A stretch of 64,000 bases of DNA from an uncultured Eubacteriales bacterium. GTDB lineage: Bacteria > Bacillota > Clostridia > Lachnospirales > Cellulosilyticaceae. The stretch spans positions 124,001 through 188,000 of the forward strand of contig URVM01000001.1 in the NCBI GenBank assembly GCA_900551325.1, in the 5' to 3' direction. The translations under genes were made by a program, and so were the position numbers. This document shows, in pieces, positions 35,468 to 43,523 of this stretch (position 1 is its first letter; each line of letters begins with the position of its first letter). The notes below the pieces were generated by a model. That model was given only the letters and a program-made list of their open reading frames with translations. It did not search any database and was not told the origin of the DNA.

Positions 35468-36286
35468 CTATTCTTCCTTTAACAAGTTCTCTAAATAACG
35501 TTTTTTGTATTTAACTTGTGCTATTTGACTAATATCTTTCATAATCGTAAAGTTGGAAATACCACCAACAATACCTACAATCGGTAAGCCTTGTATAAAC
35601 TTTGCTACTAACATATTTTGTGCTAAATGATGTGAAGCTTCCTTGATAGCTTGTTCTACACTAACTTCTAAATTCACTTCTTCTATAATGCCTTTAGATA
35701 GATAATCCAATTTTTTATTATACTCTTCTTGAACCTTTCCCTTTGTAGCACTAGCACATATTAAATATAAAATATAAAGTTTCTCTTCATTTTTCATATA
35801 GTCAAAGCCATAAGATAAACTAATTTCATAAAGGTTCTTTAAAATCATTCCAATGAGTATAGGAATATCAGGAAGACCAATACCTAATGCACCTAGAACA
35901 CTACCTTCTACCGTACTAATAAGTTGATTACCTATTATACTCTTTTTAGCACCTCTATCTAGACTTTTAATATTTTTATTATTTGTCTGCTTCAAAACTG
36001 CATAATGTTTAATATCAAAATCTAGATTTTTTTCTTCCTTCTTATAAGATTTCTCTATTAATCCTACTCCTTTTTTAAATACTACTCGAAAGCCTGATTC
36101 AAAAGCTTTTTCTAAAGTCTGTTGAAGCTTAGGTGGAATCTTATTTTCAATCTTTTCTTGAATAGGTGTAAGCTTATCTTTCAGAAATTGATTTTCTTTT
36201 TTATTTAAAATCTTAGCTTCTTTTTTACTAGCTTTTAGAATTTGTTTTTCAATAAGACCAATTTTTTTTGAACGCATATTTTTCAC
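35468..36286 (-). CDS. EcsC-family protein
   Basis: A 272-residue protein with the EcsC-type central block: VEGSVLGALGIGLPDIPILIGMIL near residue 130 (two short hydrophobic hairpins) and the C-terminal GLPIVGIVGGISN near 235. Its N-terminal 50 residues are strongly basic and helical (AEAK- and KK-rich). EcsC proteins are associated with the Bacillus Ecs ABC exporter and with protein secretion, but the molecular role is unknown. It lies between secDF and the cysteine-cluster gene, all on one strand. The start is GTG 36286 with GAGGAG seven bases upstream. An extended -10 (TGGTATAAT) at 36324-36332 may give it its own promoter. Confidence 0.82.
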   Translation of the reverse strand: MKNMRSKKIGLIEKQILKASKKEAKILNKKENQFLKDKLTPIQEKIENKIPPKLQQTLEKAFESGFRVVFKKGVGLIEKSYKKEEKNLDFDIKHYAVLKQTNNKNIKSLDRGAKKSIIGNQLISTVEGSVLGALGIGLPDIPILIGMILKNLYEISLSYGFDYMKNEEKLYILYLICASATKGKVQEEYNKKLDYLSKGIIEEVNLEVSVEQAIKEASHHLAQNMLVAKFIQGLPIVGIVGGISNFTIMKDISQIAQVKYKKRYLENLLKEE

Positions 36287-36346
36287 AAAGTTTCTCCTCT
36301 TTTCTAGGATTCTCGCTTCGTTTATTATACCATAATTCTCTATAAT

Positions 36347-38503
36347 CTATAACGCCCTCTTTTTCCAACTTACCCACAATTGTCCTGCTATAAATATAGT
36401 TGAATAGCATCCACTGATGACACCTATCATCATAGGAAATGCAAAAATCTCAATTGCTCGGATACCATAGTACTTAGCAAAGACATACATAATAAGTACA
36501 CTTATAAGTGTAGTAAAACTTGTATTAACTGATCTTGTAAGTGATTGGGTAATACTTAAATTAACTACTTCTTGTAAGGACTGTTTTTTCTTTTCTTTCA
36601 TCTCTTCTCTAATTCGATCATAAATTACAATGGTATCATTAATAGAATATCCTATAATAGTAAGGGTGATGGCTACAAAAGTATCATTAAGCGGACTTCC
36701 TAATACAACAAATGTGAAAAATACAATACATACATCATGTATAAGTGCTACTAACGCCATCACACCTGCTGATAAACCACCAATATTTTTAAATCTTACC
36801 CAAACATAAATAACAATAAGTAAAAAGGCTAGTATAATAGCAAATGCTGAATTCACCATAGCCTTTTGCCCAATATAAGGTTCTACCATATAAGATTCTG
36901 ATAATTGAATTTGAGCATCTTTAAAATGCTCCCCTAAAGTATCTCCAAGCTTTGCTTGTTCTTCTGGAAGCAGCCCTTCATTTCCTGCCAATGTAATGTT
37001 TAGTTTTTTCTCATTAGTACCTAAGTCATTAGTAGTTTGTACAGTTACAGGTCGATCAAGTACAGGTTCTAATACGCGTGTTACTTCTTCTACATTTAAT
37101 TCTCCCACATAGGTATATTTTAATACTGCCCCACCTTTAAACTGAATATCTAGTTGTACACCTTTAGTAAAGGAAGCTATTAACCCACCACCTAAAAGTA
37201 CAATAGATAAAGCAAACGCAATCCATCTTTTTTCATAAAAAGGTACAGTTTTATAGGCTCTTCCTTTACTAAATAAAGCAAGGTTTTGCATTTTCTTAAA
37301 TCTTACCAAGGATAAAAGCATAAGTTTAGAAGTTAAAATACCTGCTACAAAGTTAAGAAGCATTCCTACTAATAAAGTATAACCAAAAGATAACATACTC
37401 CCCGAACCAAAGATCATCAATATAACTGCTACTATTGCGCTGGTTATATTTCCATCAAAAACAGCTGAAAAAGCTCTATGATAACCATTACGAATAGCTT
37501 TTTCTATTCTCATATCTTTTCTAAGCTCTTCCCCTATACGCTCACCAATAATAACATTGGCATCTACACTCATTCCCAAAGATAAAATAATACCTGCTAT
37601 TCCTGGCAAAGTCAGTGTAATTTGAGGAATGGATAAAGCTAAAAGTTCTGCTGCTAATTGCATAGCAAGTACAATTGAACTTACTAGCCCTACTAATCTA
37701 TACTTTCCAATCATAAAAATACATATAAGTATAAATGCTATAGCTCCTGCAATTACCATAACCTTTAAAGCACCACTACCTAAAGTAGGGCTAATAGTAT
37801 TATGATTTTTTGTTACCATAGAAAAAGGAAGTGCGCCTGCATTAATCTGTTCAGCTAGTTCTTTTGCTTCCTCATCTGTAAAAGAACCAGATATCATGGC
37901 ATTTCCATCTTTTATAGGTTCATTTACAGTAGCTGCAGAAATAAGTGTTTCATCCATAAATATATAGATTGGCTTTCCTACAAGTCTACTTGTTGCCTCT
38001 CCAAAAAGTTTTGTTCCCTCTTGATCAAACTTTAAACTTACTATATATTGACTATTCTTTATATCTGCTTGTGGCATGCTTTCTTTAACATGCTTGCCTT
38101 CTAAGAGAATGTTTTGTTTGTCATCTCTAAATGTTAGTTTAGCTGTTTGTCCAAGTTCAGCTATAGCCTCTTCAGGATTAAAGTTTTTTTCATCTGATTT
38201 CCAAGGAAATCTAACAAGAACTCTACCATTTTGTTCATCTACAGTTACTTCTCTATCTAGAATTTTCTTTGCATCTAATCTAGCTTCTATAACTGACCTT
38301 GCTGAATCTAATTCTTGTGGGGTTGGCTTTCTATTTAAATCAAGAGGCTCATAAACTGCATCTACCCCTCCACGAATATCTATACCATATCTCATTTGAT
38401 TAGCACCTTTAATATTACCTAAACCAAAGAATGCTATATAACTTAAAGCTATAATACCTACTAATAAAACGAAAAACGTACTCTTTCTAATACTCTTTTC
38501 CAT
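36347..38503 (-). CDS. secDF: Fused protein translocase subunit SecDF
   Basis: A 718-residue RND-type membrane protein that uses the proton gradient to aid late steps of Sec secretion. SecD and SecF are fused, as in Bacillus. The SecD half has a first membrane helix (about 8-27), the P1 region beginning GIDIRGGVDAVYE (about 36-48), and helices with the LTLPGIAGIILSLGMSVDANVII motif near 297. The SecF half begins near residue 425 with another helix, then DIQFKGGAVLKY, and ends with IGYSINDTIVIYDRIREE near 635. ATG 38503 has GGAGGA seven bases upstream; the longer frame upstream lacks one. A small membrane protein gene ends 24 bases before, in the same unit. Confidence 0.95.
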   Translation of the reverse strand: MEKSIRKSTFFVLLVGIIALSYIAFFGLGNIKGANQMRYGIDIRGGVDAVYEPLDLNRKPTPQELDSARSVIEARLDAKKILDREVTVDEQNGRVLVRFPWKSDEKNFNPEEAIAELGQTAKLTFRDDKQNILLEGKHVKESMPQADIKNSQYIVSLKFDQEGTKLFGEATSRLVGKPIYIFMDETLISAATVNEPIKDGNAMISGSFTDEEAKELAEQINAGALPFSMVTKNHNTISPTLGSGALKVMVIAGAIAFILICIFMIGKYRLVGLVSSIVLAMQLAAELLALSIPQITLTLPGIAGIILSLGMSVDANVIIGERIGEELRKDMRIEKAIRNGYHRAFSAVFDGNITSAIVAVILMIFGSGSMLSFGYTLLVGMLLNFVAGILTSKLMLLSLVRFKKMQNLALFSKGRAYKTVPFYEKRWIAFALSIVLLGGGLIASFTKGVQLDIQFKGGAVLKYTYVGELNVEEVTRVLEPVLDRPVTVQTTNDLGTNEKKLNITLAGNEGLLPEEQAKLGDTLGEHFKDAQIQLSESYMVEPYIGQKAMVNSAFAIILAFLLIVIYVWVRFKNIGGLSAGVMALVALIHDVCIVFFTFVVLGSPLNDTFVAITLTIIGYSINDTIVIYDRIREEMKEKKKQSLQEVVNLSITQSLTRSVNTSFTTLISVLIMYVFAKYYGIRAIEIFAFPMMIGVISGCYSTIFIAGQLWVSWKKRAL

Positions 38504-38527
38504 GAACGATTCCTCCATTTTCAAATT

Positions 38528-38917
38528 TTAATATATGAGAGAAATCCTTTGCTTCGGGCCATCCTTATTATGTATATAGAGAATGATGCGATAAAAAATA
38601 CCTACTAAAAGATTTGTAGTTACAATTTTTATGCAAGATAAATAAGCAAGTCCTACCAGAATAATTCTTAGTCCAATCCAAAACCATTCTATTTCATAAT
38701 GCCTTTCATTTTGCTTTGTAACCTTTAAATATGTTCGCCCTATAGCAGGTGCTATAATACGTTGCCACTCTACTAAATCTATTACTTGAGTCTGAAAATG
38801 ATCCTGCTCTATCTTAAGCTGTTTTACCTCTTCAAATTCATATATGCAAGAGAATATGATACATAAAATCATTAACAAGCTTATTATTCTTTTATAAATA
38901 TTGCTCTGTGACTTCAC
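38528..38917 (-). CDS. Small membrane protein upstream of secDF, 129 residues
   Basis: I do not recognise it. One hydrophobic helix at about residues 10-26, a soluble stretch of about 45 residues, and a second hydrophobic region at about 78-115 give a two- or three-helix membrane protein. The C-terminus is basic. GTG 38917 is preceded by AGAAGG. It is the first gene after the secDF promoter, so a link to secretion or membrane biogenesis is plausible, but there is no motif to support more. Confidence 0.6.
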   Translation of the reverse strand: MKSQSNIYKRIISLLMILCIIFSCIYEFEEVKQLKIEQDHFQTQVIDLVEWQRIIAPAIGRTYLKVTKQNERHYEIEWFWIGLRIILVGLAYLSCIKIVTTNLLVGIFYRIILYIHNKDGPKQRISLIY

Positions 38918-38949
38918 CTGTAACCCTTCTCTCTTTTCTATTTAGCTTA

Positions 38950-38978
38950 ATCATAGTCAGTCTCTGGACTATCGTCAA
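38950..38978 (-). promoter_or_regulatory. Promoter of the secDF operon with an inverted repeat in the spacer
   Basis: TTGACG (38973-38978) and TATGAT (38950-38955) lie 17 bases apart on the minus strand. The segment from the spacer start through the first bases of the -10 contains ATAGTC and GACTAT as an inverted repeat separated by 8 bases, a possible operator. Confidence 0.65.
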
Positions 38979-39078
38979 TATTTATTTTATATATTCAATT
39001 ATAATGTTTTAGCTTCTATATTAAATTTATTGTTAAAAAGGCTACAGTCCTATTCTTTTACTAGCCTTTCAATAATAA

Positions 39079-39119
39079 AAGGGTTATAAACACTAAAATA
39101 AATTAGTCTTATAACCCTT
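39079..39119 (-). terminator. Terminator after the rubredoxin fusion gene
   Basis: AAGGGTTATAA and TTATAACCCTT form an 11-bp stem with an inner ACTAA/TTAGT stem, followed by TTTTATTATT on the minus strand. It lies 91 bases past the stop codon. Confidence 0.7.
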
Positions 39120-39209
39120 CTTGTATAAAAAATCACTTATTCATCTTTAAATTTTTCTATACTCTTAACCTTAATCTTACAGTATTCTTATAAATCTTTC
39201 TAAAATAGC

Positions 39210-39854
39210 TTAAGCTTTAAAAAATACACTCTTTGGCTTACCACAGATTGGACATACATATGTGTCAGGTAACTCTTCAAATGGTATTTCTCCTTCATAG
39301 AGGTAGTGACATACTGCACATTCATATTGCACCTTTTCTTCTACTTCTGCCTGTCCAACTTGATGAGTATCTTCTGGTTTTACTTTACCTGCTTTTAAAT
39401 CTCTATAATAAGCATAAGTCATTGGCTCTTGATTACCTATCTTTTCTGCTTCTACAACTTCTGCAATAAAAAGTGTATGAGATCCTAAATCTATTTGGTC
39501 TACTACTTTACAAGAAAAAATAGCAATGCCACCGTCTTCAATAATAGGTGTTCCTAGACTATCTGTTTTATATTCTATATTCTCTAATTTATTTACATTT
39601 CTTCCACTTTGTAGTCCAAAATGTGCAATAGTCTCCAGTTTTGCATGTTTGCCAAGTACTGTAATGCTAAACTTTTTAGATGCATCCACCATATAATGTG
39701 TTAAGTTTGATTTAAGTACTGTAATACTTACACGAGCTGGTTCTGATGTTAATTGAGCACATGTATTTATAACACAAGCATTTTTTGCTCCATTATGTTC
39801 AGCACCTAATATAAATACCCCATAAGTCAATGTAAATAGAGCTGTTTGATCCAT
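39210..39854 (-). CDS. hrb: Flavin reductase-rubredoxin fusion (high-molecular-weight rubredoxin)
   Basis: A 214-residue protein with an N-terminal FMN-binding flavin-reductase domain (about 1-155) and a C-terminal rubredoxin domain (about 175-214) with its iron ligands CAVC and CPIC. The same fusion, Hrb, passes electrons from NADH to flavodiiron proteins (FprA), which reduce oxygen or nitric oxide to protect strict anaerobes. No fprA gene is in the window. It fits an anaerobe that also carries the H-NOX receptor at 59318. AAGGAGG precedes the ATG. Single-gene unit. Confidence 0.92.
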   Translation of the reverse strand: MDQTALFTLTYGVFILGAEHNGAKNACVINTCAQLTSEPARVSITVLKSNLTHYMVDASKKFSITVLGKHAKLETIAHFGLQSGRNVNKLENIEYKTDSLGTPIIEDGGIAIFSCKVVDQIDLGSHTLFIAEVVEAEKIGNQEPMTYAYYRDLKAGKVKPEDTHQVGQAEVEEKVQYECAVCHYLYEGEIPFEELPDTYVCPICGKPKSVFFKA

Positions 39855-39987
39855 TATTTCATCCTCCTTAGTTTTTATTTATTATAATATTTTATCATAT
39901 TTCCTATGTTAGGCAACTCTTTATCATTTATAGTCTACTCTATTTACTTATATAATAAAGCTAGTAATAATTCCATAAATCAAAAAA

Positions 39988-40009
39988 GGACCTTCTATCT
40001 GAATGGTCC
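39988..40009 (-). terminator. Probable terminator of the pentapeptide-repeat gene
   Basis: GGACC and GGTCC form a short GC-rich stem followed by six T residues on the minus strand, 20 bases past the stop codon. The stem is only 5 bp, hence moderate confidence. Confidence 0.5.
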
Positions 40010-40028
40010 CCTGAAACTTTTCTACTAT

Positions 40029-40688
40029 TTATAGATTATATTCTTCTTTCAACATTTCTGCTTGTTTAATGATTGTACTTAATGTAGCAAAGTTCTCACT
40101 TATAGTCTTACTACTCTTTTTTAATCCTTTAATAACTATTTCTTCATCAAACTTTTGTAAAAGGCGCATCATACTAATCGTACTTACTTTACCATCTTTT
40201 GTATCAAGTACACGTGCATATTTAATAAATTCATTTTTCATAGCTGTATTAAAAGCTTTTTCAAGTTCTTTACTTAATACAAGTAAAGGCATTTCTTCAA
40301 ATACTTGAACAGACTCACCTGGAAGTTCCAAATTTACAACCTTACTTAAATCTGTAGCTACAAAAATTACATTTTTAAAAGTAGCACCTTCAAAATTTAC
40401 ATTTTCTAAATTAACTGTATCAAAAACTGTATTTTCAAAGTGTACATTTTTAAAGCTAGAATTTTTAAAGTTAGCAGCTATAAGTTCTGCCTCCTCAAAA
40501 GTGCATTGTGTAAAATTACACCCTTTAAATTGAGCACCTCTAAAACTAGCCTCATCAAAATTTGATTGTGTAAAGTCACAATTAAAACAGTTACTTCTTC
40601 TTAAATCTTTCCCTTTAAAATCAGCATTTGTTTTCTTTCTATTACTATATTTGATTTGATCATTTAATCGTTTACTTACTAATGTCAT
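40029..40688 (-). CDS. Pentapeptide-repeat protein, Qnr/MfpA-like in size
   Basis: A 219-residue protein whose residues about 20-125 are continuous pentapeptide repeats (A/C/S-D/N-L/F-X-X), e.g. ADFKGKDLRRSNCFNCDF and NLENVNFEGATFKNVIF, folding as a right-handed quadrilateral beta helix. Residues about 140-219 are helical and not repeat-like. Some proteins of this class mimic DNA and protect gyrase from quinolones; others have no such role, and the long helical tail differs from Qnr. The gene has AGGAGG before its ATG and a leader of about 120 bases with a short peptide frame and an internal terminator hairpin (40744-40794), suggesting attenuation. Confidence 0.88.
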   Translation of the reverse strand: MTLVSKRLNDQIKYSNRKKTNADFKGKDLRRSNCFNCDFTQSNFDEASFRGAQFKGCNFTQCTFEEAELIAANFKNSSFKNVHFENTVFDTVNLENVNFEGATFKNVIFVATDLSKVVNLELPGESVQVFEEMPLLVLSKELEKAFNTAMKNEFIKYARVLDTKDGKVSTISMMRLLQKFDEEIVIKGLKKSSKTISENFATLSTIIKQAEMLKEEYNL

Positions 40689-40743
40689 TCTTTTCCTCCT
40701 GCTAAAATAAATCTTATTTTAGCTTCCTTAAGCTTATTAAAAT

Positions 40744-40794
40744 TCAAAAAACTCTTATACCAAAAGATATAAGAGTTCCAAGAAGCAAATTCAT
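40744..40794 (-). CDS. Putative 16-residue leader peptide of the pentapeptide-repeat gene
   Basis: ATG 40794 to TGA 40744 encodes MNLLLGTLISFGIRVF, with only a weak AGAAAAG ribosome site. The second half of the frame lies inside a perfect terminator hairpin, so translation would interfere with the hairpin. This layout is typical of ribosome-mediated attenuation leaders of resistance genes. The frame could also be chance. Confidence 0.35.
   Translation of the reverse strand: MNLLLGTLISFGIRVF
40750..40777 (-). terminator. Attenuator-like terminator in the pentapeptide-repeat leader
   Basis: AACTCTTATA and TATAAGAGTT form a perfect 10-bp stem with an 8-base loop and six T residues on the minus strand. 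It lies 62 bases before the start codon and is separate from the terminator of the purine permease further upstream. Confidence 0.75.
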
Positions 40795-40863
40795 TTTTCT
40801 TTTCTATTCATATAGAATAACACATTTAAAGCATTATAGCAATTCATTATTACTATACTAATA

Positions 40864-40903
40864 AAAGTCCCATCAAATCTTATTAAACATTTGATGGGAC
40901 TTT
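40864..40903 (-). terminator. Terminator of the purine permease gene
   Basis: AAAGTCCCATCAAA and TTTGATGGGACTTT form a perfect 14-bp stem, just after the permease stop codon. Confidence 0.85.
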
Positions 40904-40907
40904 CTAT

Positions 40908-42203
40908 TTATAAAATAAATTTAAGTAAAAATACAATACCTACAAGCACAGTTGTAAGGCTAATTTCTTTTTTCTTACCTGTGGCTACTTTTAAGATGAT
41001 ATAAGAGATGACACCGAATACAATACCATCTGATATGGAGTATGAAAGTGGCATCATAAGCAATGTTAAAAAGGCTGGAATAGCTTCTGTATAATCTTCT
41101 AAATCCATAGTTTTAATTGGTTCAATCATAAAGAGGCCTACTAAAACAAGTGCTGATGCTGTTACTGCCGGTGTAATGACTGAGAACACTGGTGAGAAGA
41201 ATAATGCAATAAAGAACATTCCTGCTGTTACAACAGATGTAAGACCTGTTCTTCCCCCTTCTGCTACCCCTGATGCACTCTCCACAAAAGTACTTACTGT
41301 ACTTGTTCCAAGGCATGCGCCTAATGTTGTTCCAACGGCATCTGCAAAAAGTGCTTTTTTCACATTTGGCACTTTACCTTCTGCATCTAACATTTTAGCT
41401 TTTGTAGCTACCCCTACTAAGGTTCCAATTGTATCAAACATATCCATAAAGAGTAGAGTAAAAAGTACAATAAGCATATCTAAAGTAAAAATATTATGCC
41501 ATTCAAACTTGAATAAAGTTGGTTCAAGTGAAGGTGGTAAACTAATAATTTGATTTGGAAGTTCTACAACTCCCATAGGAATACCAATACAAGCAGTAAC
41601 AAGCATTCCAATAAAAAGAGCTCCCTTAACATTTTTAGCAAGTAAAATACTTGTAATAACAATACCTATAATAGCTAAAAGCCCTGTTCCAGATATAATA
41701 TTTCCAAGTGCTACAATAGTACCCCCATCCTCTGGATGTATAATCACACCTGCTCCTTCTAAACCAACAAGAGCGATAAAAAGTCCAATTCCTACTGCTA
41801 TTGCTTGCTTAATACCATGAGGAATAGCATCAACTATCGCTTCCCTTACATTAAACACTGTAAGAGCAATAAAAATAAGTCCCTCTAATAAAACGGCTGT
41901 TAATGCAAATTCAAAAGAATATCCCATTCCAAGTACTACTGTAAATGCAAAATAAGCATTAAGTCCCATCCCAGGTGCTTGTGCAAAAGGTAGCTTTGCA
42001 TAAAGTCCCATTAATAATGTAGCTACAATAGCTGATACAGCAGTAGCCGTAAATACAGCTCCCTGATCCATTCCTGCAGCAGATAAAATAGATGGATTAA
42101 CAATTAATATATACGCCATAGTCATAAAAGTAGTAATACCCGCTACGACTTCTGTTTTTATCGTTGTATTATTTTCTTTAAGTTTGAAATATTTTTCAAT
42201 CAT
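40908..42203 (-). CDS. pbuG: Purine base permease, NCS2/AzgA type (PbuG-like)
   Basis: A 431-residue permease of the AzgA-like subfamily that imports hypoxanthine, guanine or adenine with protons. About twelve hydrophobic segments are seen, with the family phrases TTFMTMAYILIVNP near residue 26, APGMGLNAYFAFTV near 78 and LGACLGTSTVSTFVESASG near 300. The ATG at 42203 has AGAGATG nearby; the frame extends seven codons upstream from a TTG without support. A PurBox pair and a SigA-type promoter lie upstream, so expression should rise when purines are scarce. I looked for a purine riboswitch in the leader, which is only about 30 bases long, and found none. Confidence 0.92.
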   Translation of the reverse strand: MIEKYFKLKENNTTIKTEVVAGITTFMTMAYILIVNPSILSAAGMDQGAVFTATAVSAIVATLLMGLYAKLPFAQAPGMGLNAYFAFTVVLGMGYSFEFALTAVLLEGLIFIALTVFNVREAIVDAIPHGIKQAIAVGIGLFIALVGLEGAGVIIHPEDGGTIVALGNIISGTGLLAIIGIVITSILLAKNVKGALFIGMLVTACIGIPMGVVELPNQIISLPPSLEPTLFKFEWHNIFTLDMLIVLFTLLFMDMFDTIGTLVGVATKAKMLDAEGKVPNVKKALFADAVGTTLGACLGTSTVSTFVESASGVAEGGRTGLTSVVTAGMFFIALFFSPVFSVITPAVTASALVLVGLFMIEPIKTMDLEDYTEAIPAFLTLLMMPLSYSISDGIVFGVISYIILKVATGKKKEISLTTVLVGIVFLLKFIL

Positions 42204-42239
42204 GCTGTCATCTCTTTCTGTCAAATTTCAACCGTGTTT

Positions 42240-42268
42240 ATGATACCATAACTTTTTTATACAGACAA
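42240..42268 (-). promoter_or_regulatory. Promoter of the purine permease gene
   Basis: TTGTCT (42263-42268) and TATCAT (42240-42245) lie 17 bases apart on the minus strand, directly downstream of the proximal PurBox. Confidence 0.75.
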
Positions 42269-42271
42269 TAT

Positions 42272-42315
42272 TTTTTCGAACATTTATACTGGCATCCATC
42301 TTATTGTTCGGACAT
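42272..42315. promoter_or_regulatory. PurBox pair (PurR operator) upstream of the purine permease
   Basis: TTTTTCGAACATT (to 42284) and, inverted, ATTGTTCGGACAT (from 42303) match the PurR box AWWWCCGAACWWT with one or two differences each. They face each other across 18 bases and the proximal box abuts the -35 element, as in Bacillus PurR targets. The same spacing recurs at 62695-62740. Confidence 0.8.
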
Positions 42316-42328
42316 ATTTTTCTTATAT

Positions 42329-42340
42329 CGATTCGAATCG
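42329..42340. repeat. 12-bp perfect palindrome in the pbuG-agr intergenic region
   Basis: CGATTCGAATCG is a perfect palindrome in otherwise AT-rich DNA between the PurBox pair and the DUF5317/agr operon. It could be an operator for either divergent unit; I do not recognise the regulator. The remainder up to 42478 is AT-rich with no convincing promoter. Confidence 0.5.
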
Positions 42341-42478
42341 CATTTTTCTTCCCTCATTCACTAATATTCTACATATAATATTTATAAAAAATATAGCTTA
42401 AATACCTAAAGTATATTATAATTATTAAATATACTGTTATACATAATTAAAATAATATAAAAATAGACTAGGTGGACC

Positions 42479-43048
42479 ATGATTGAAACATTACTTATTG
42501 CTATTTTAGTAAGCTATAAAAAAGGATATGATCTAAAATTTCTTTGGAAAGAAAAAGCTTTTTACCCTCTCTTCATTTGTGAAGGGATTTACTGGATTAT
42601 TCAAATCCTATTATTTAATGGTAATTATGTATTTTTACCTTATGTACATTTGTTTAAAACATTATACTTGTGTAGTACTCTTTTTATAGTATTCCGTTTT
42701 GAACTTTATAAATATGCACTTTTAGGTTCTGTCTGTGTTATTATTGGCGGTTGGTGCAATGACTTAGCTATATGGGCTAATGGTGGAAAAATGCCTGTTT
42801 TCCCTACACTCTCACATTTAACTGGTTATGCTACACCAAATATGTTTGGAGTAGTTGATCAATTACATATTTTAGGTAGCTCTGCTACTAATCTTAAAAT
42901 ACTTACTGATTATATTGATTTAGGTTATAGTATCTTAAGTATAGGTGATGTCCTTATTAGGCTTCTACCTTTTATACTCCTCTATCAAGGACTTAAATAT
43001 GCTAATTTGCAAAAATCACTATGCTGTCACCTACAGGAGGAAAACTAA
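42479..43048 (+). CDS. DUF5317-like membrane protein, first gene of an agr-type operon
   Basis: A 189-residue protein with about five hydrophobic segments. It resembles DUF5317 proteins by the segment WANGGKMPVF near residue 99 followed by LKILTDYIDLG, although the match is from memory. Function of that family is unknown; its members often lie next to cyclic-di-GMP enzymes. AGGTGG is only about three bases from ATG 42479, a short spacing. It ends one base before the next gene, whose AGGAGG lies inside it, so translation is coupled. Confidence 0.78.
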   Translation: MIETLLIAILVSYKKGYDLKFLWKEKAFYPLFICEGIYWIIQILLFNGNYVFLPYVHLFKTLYLCSTLFIVFRFELYKYALLGSVCVIIGGWCNDLAIWANGGKMPVFPTLSHLTGYATPNMFGVVDQLHILGSSATNLKILTDYIDLGYSILSIGDVLIRLLPFILLYQGLKYANLQKSLCCHLQEEN

Positions 43049-43049
43049 T

Positions 43050-43523
43050 ATGTTACATCTATCCGTTATGGAATTATTTCTTAGAGTAATCCCTGATTCT
43101 ATTATACTTATAGTAGGAGCTCATATTTTTTCTAGTGTTAAAATTGATAAACAAAAAATGATTAAATCTACAGTTTTTATTTCACTTATTATTTATTTTA
43201 TACGTTGTTTGCCTATTACCTTCGGTATACATATTTTATTAGGTGTTTTAGGTGTCACAATTATATTAACTAAAATTCATCATATTGACCTACTAAAGGT
43301 TATTAAAGGCGTATTTTTAACTATGTTTATCCAATATATTTCCGAAATTATAAATATCACATGGATTCAGCTTTGCCTAGGGAAAAATTTAGACACAGTT
43401 TTTTCTAATCCAGCAATTAAATCACTTTATGGACTTCCTTCTTTGTTGATTAGTAGCTTTATCCTTTATTTATATACTTTAAATGTTAAAAGTAGAAAGG
43501 AAATTCCTCCTAATGAAAATTGA
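43050..43523 (+). CDS. Receptor-like membrane protein without kinase domain, in the agr-type operon
   Basis: A 157-residue protein made almost wholly of about five hydrophobic segments. It opens MLHLSVMELFLRVIPDS and contains YFIRCLPITFGIHILLG near residue 49 and NPAIKSLYGLPSLL near 122. This arrangement resembles, by eye, the N-terminal membrane domain that precedes GHKL histidine kinases in Clostridia, but there is no histidine box or ATPase domain; the gene simply ends. ATG 43050 has AGGAGG nine bases upstream, and the longer frame is an overlap with the previous gene. It overlaps agrB by 11 bases. It could be a peptide receptor or an accessory membrane factor. Confidence 0.72.
   Translation: MLHLSVMELFLRVIPDSIILIVGAHIFSSVKIDKQKMIKSTVFISLIIYFIRCLPITFGIHILLGVLGVTIILTKIHHIDLLKVIKGVFLTMFIQYISEIINITWIQLCLGKNLDTVFSNPAIKSLYGLPSLLISSFILYLYTLNVKSRKEIPPNEN

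Noticed and set aside
41122..41553. Antisense frames within the purine permease gene
   Set aside because: They lie on or opposite well-supported coding sequence and have no ribosome sites or family features.
42203..42240. A purine riboswitch in the purine permease leader
   Set aside because: The leader from the predicted start is too short and none of the conserved loop sequences is present; PurBoxes explain control instead.
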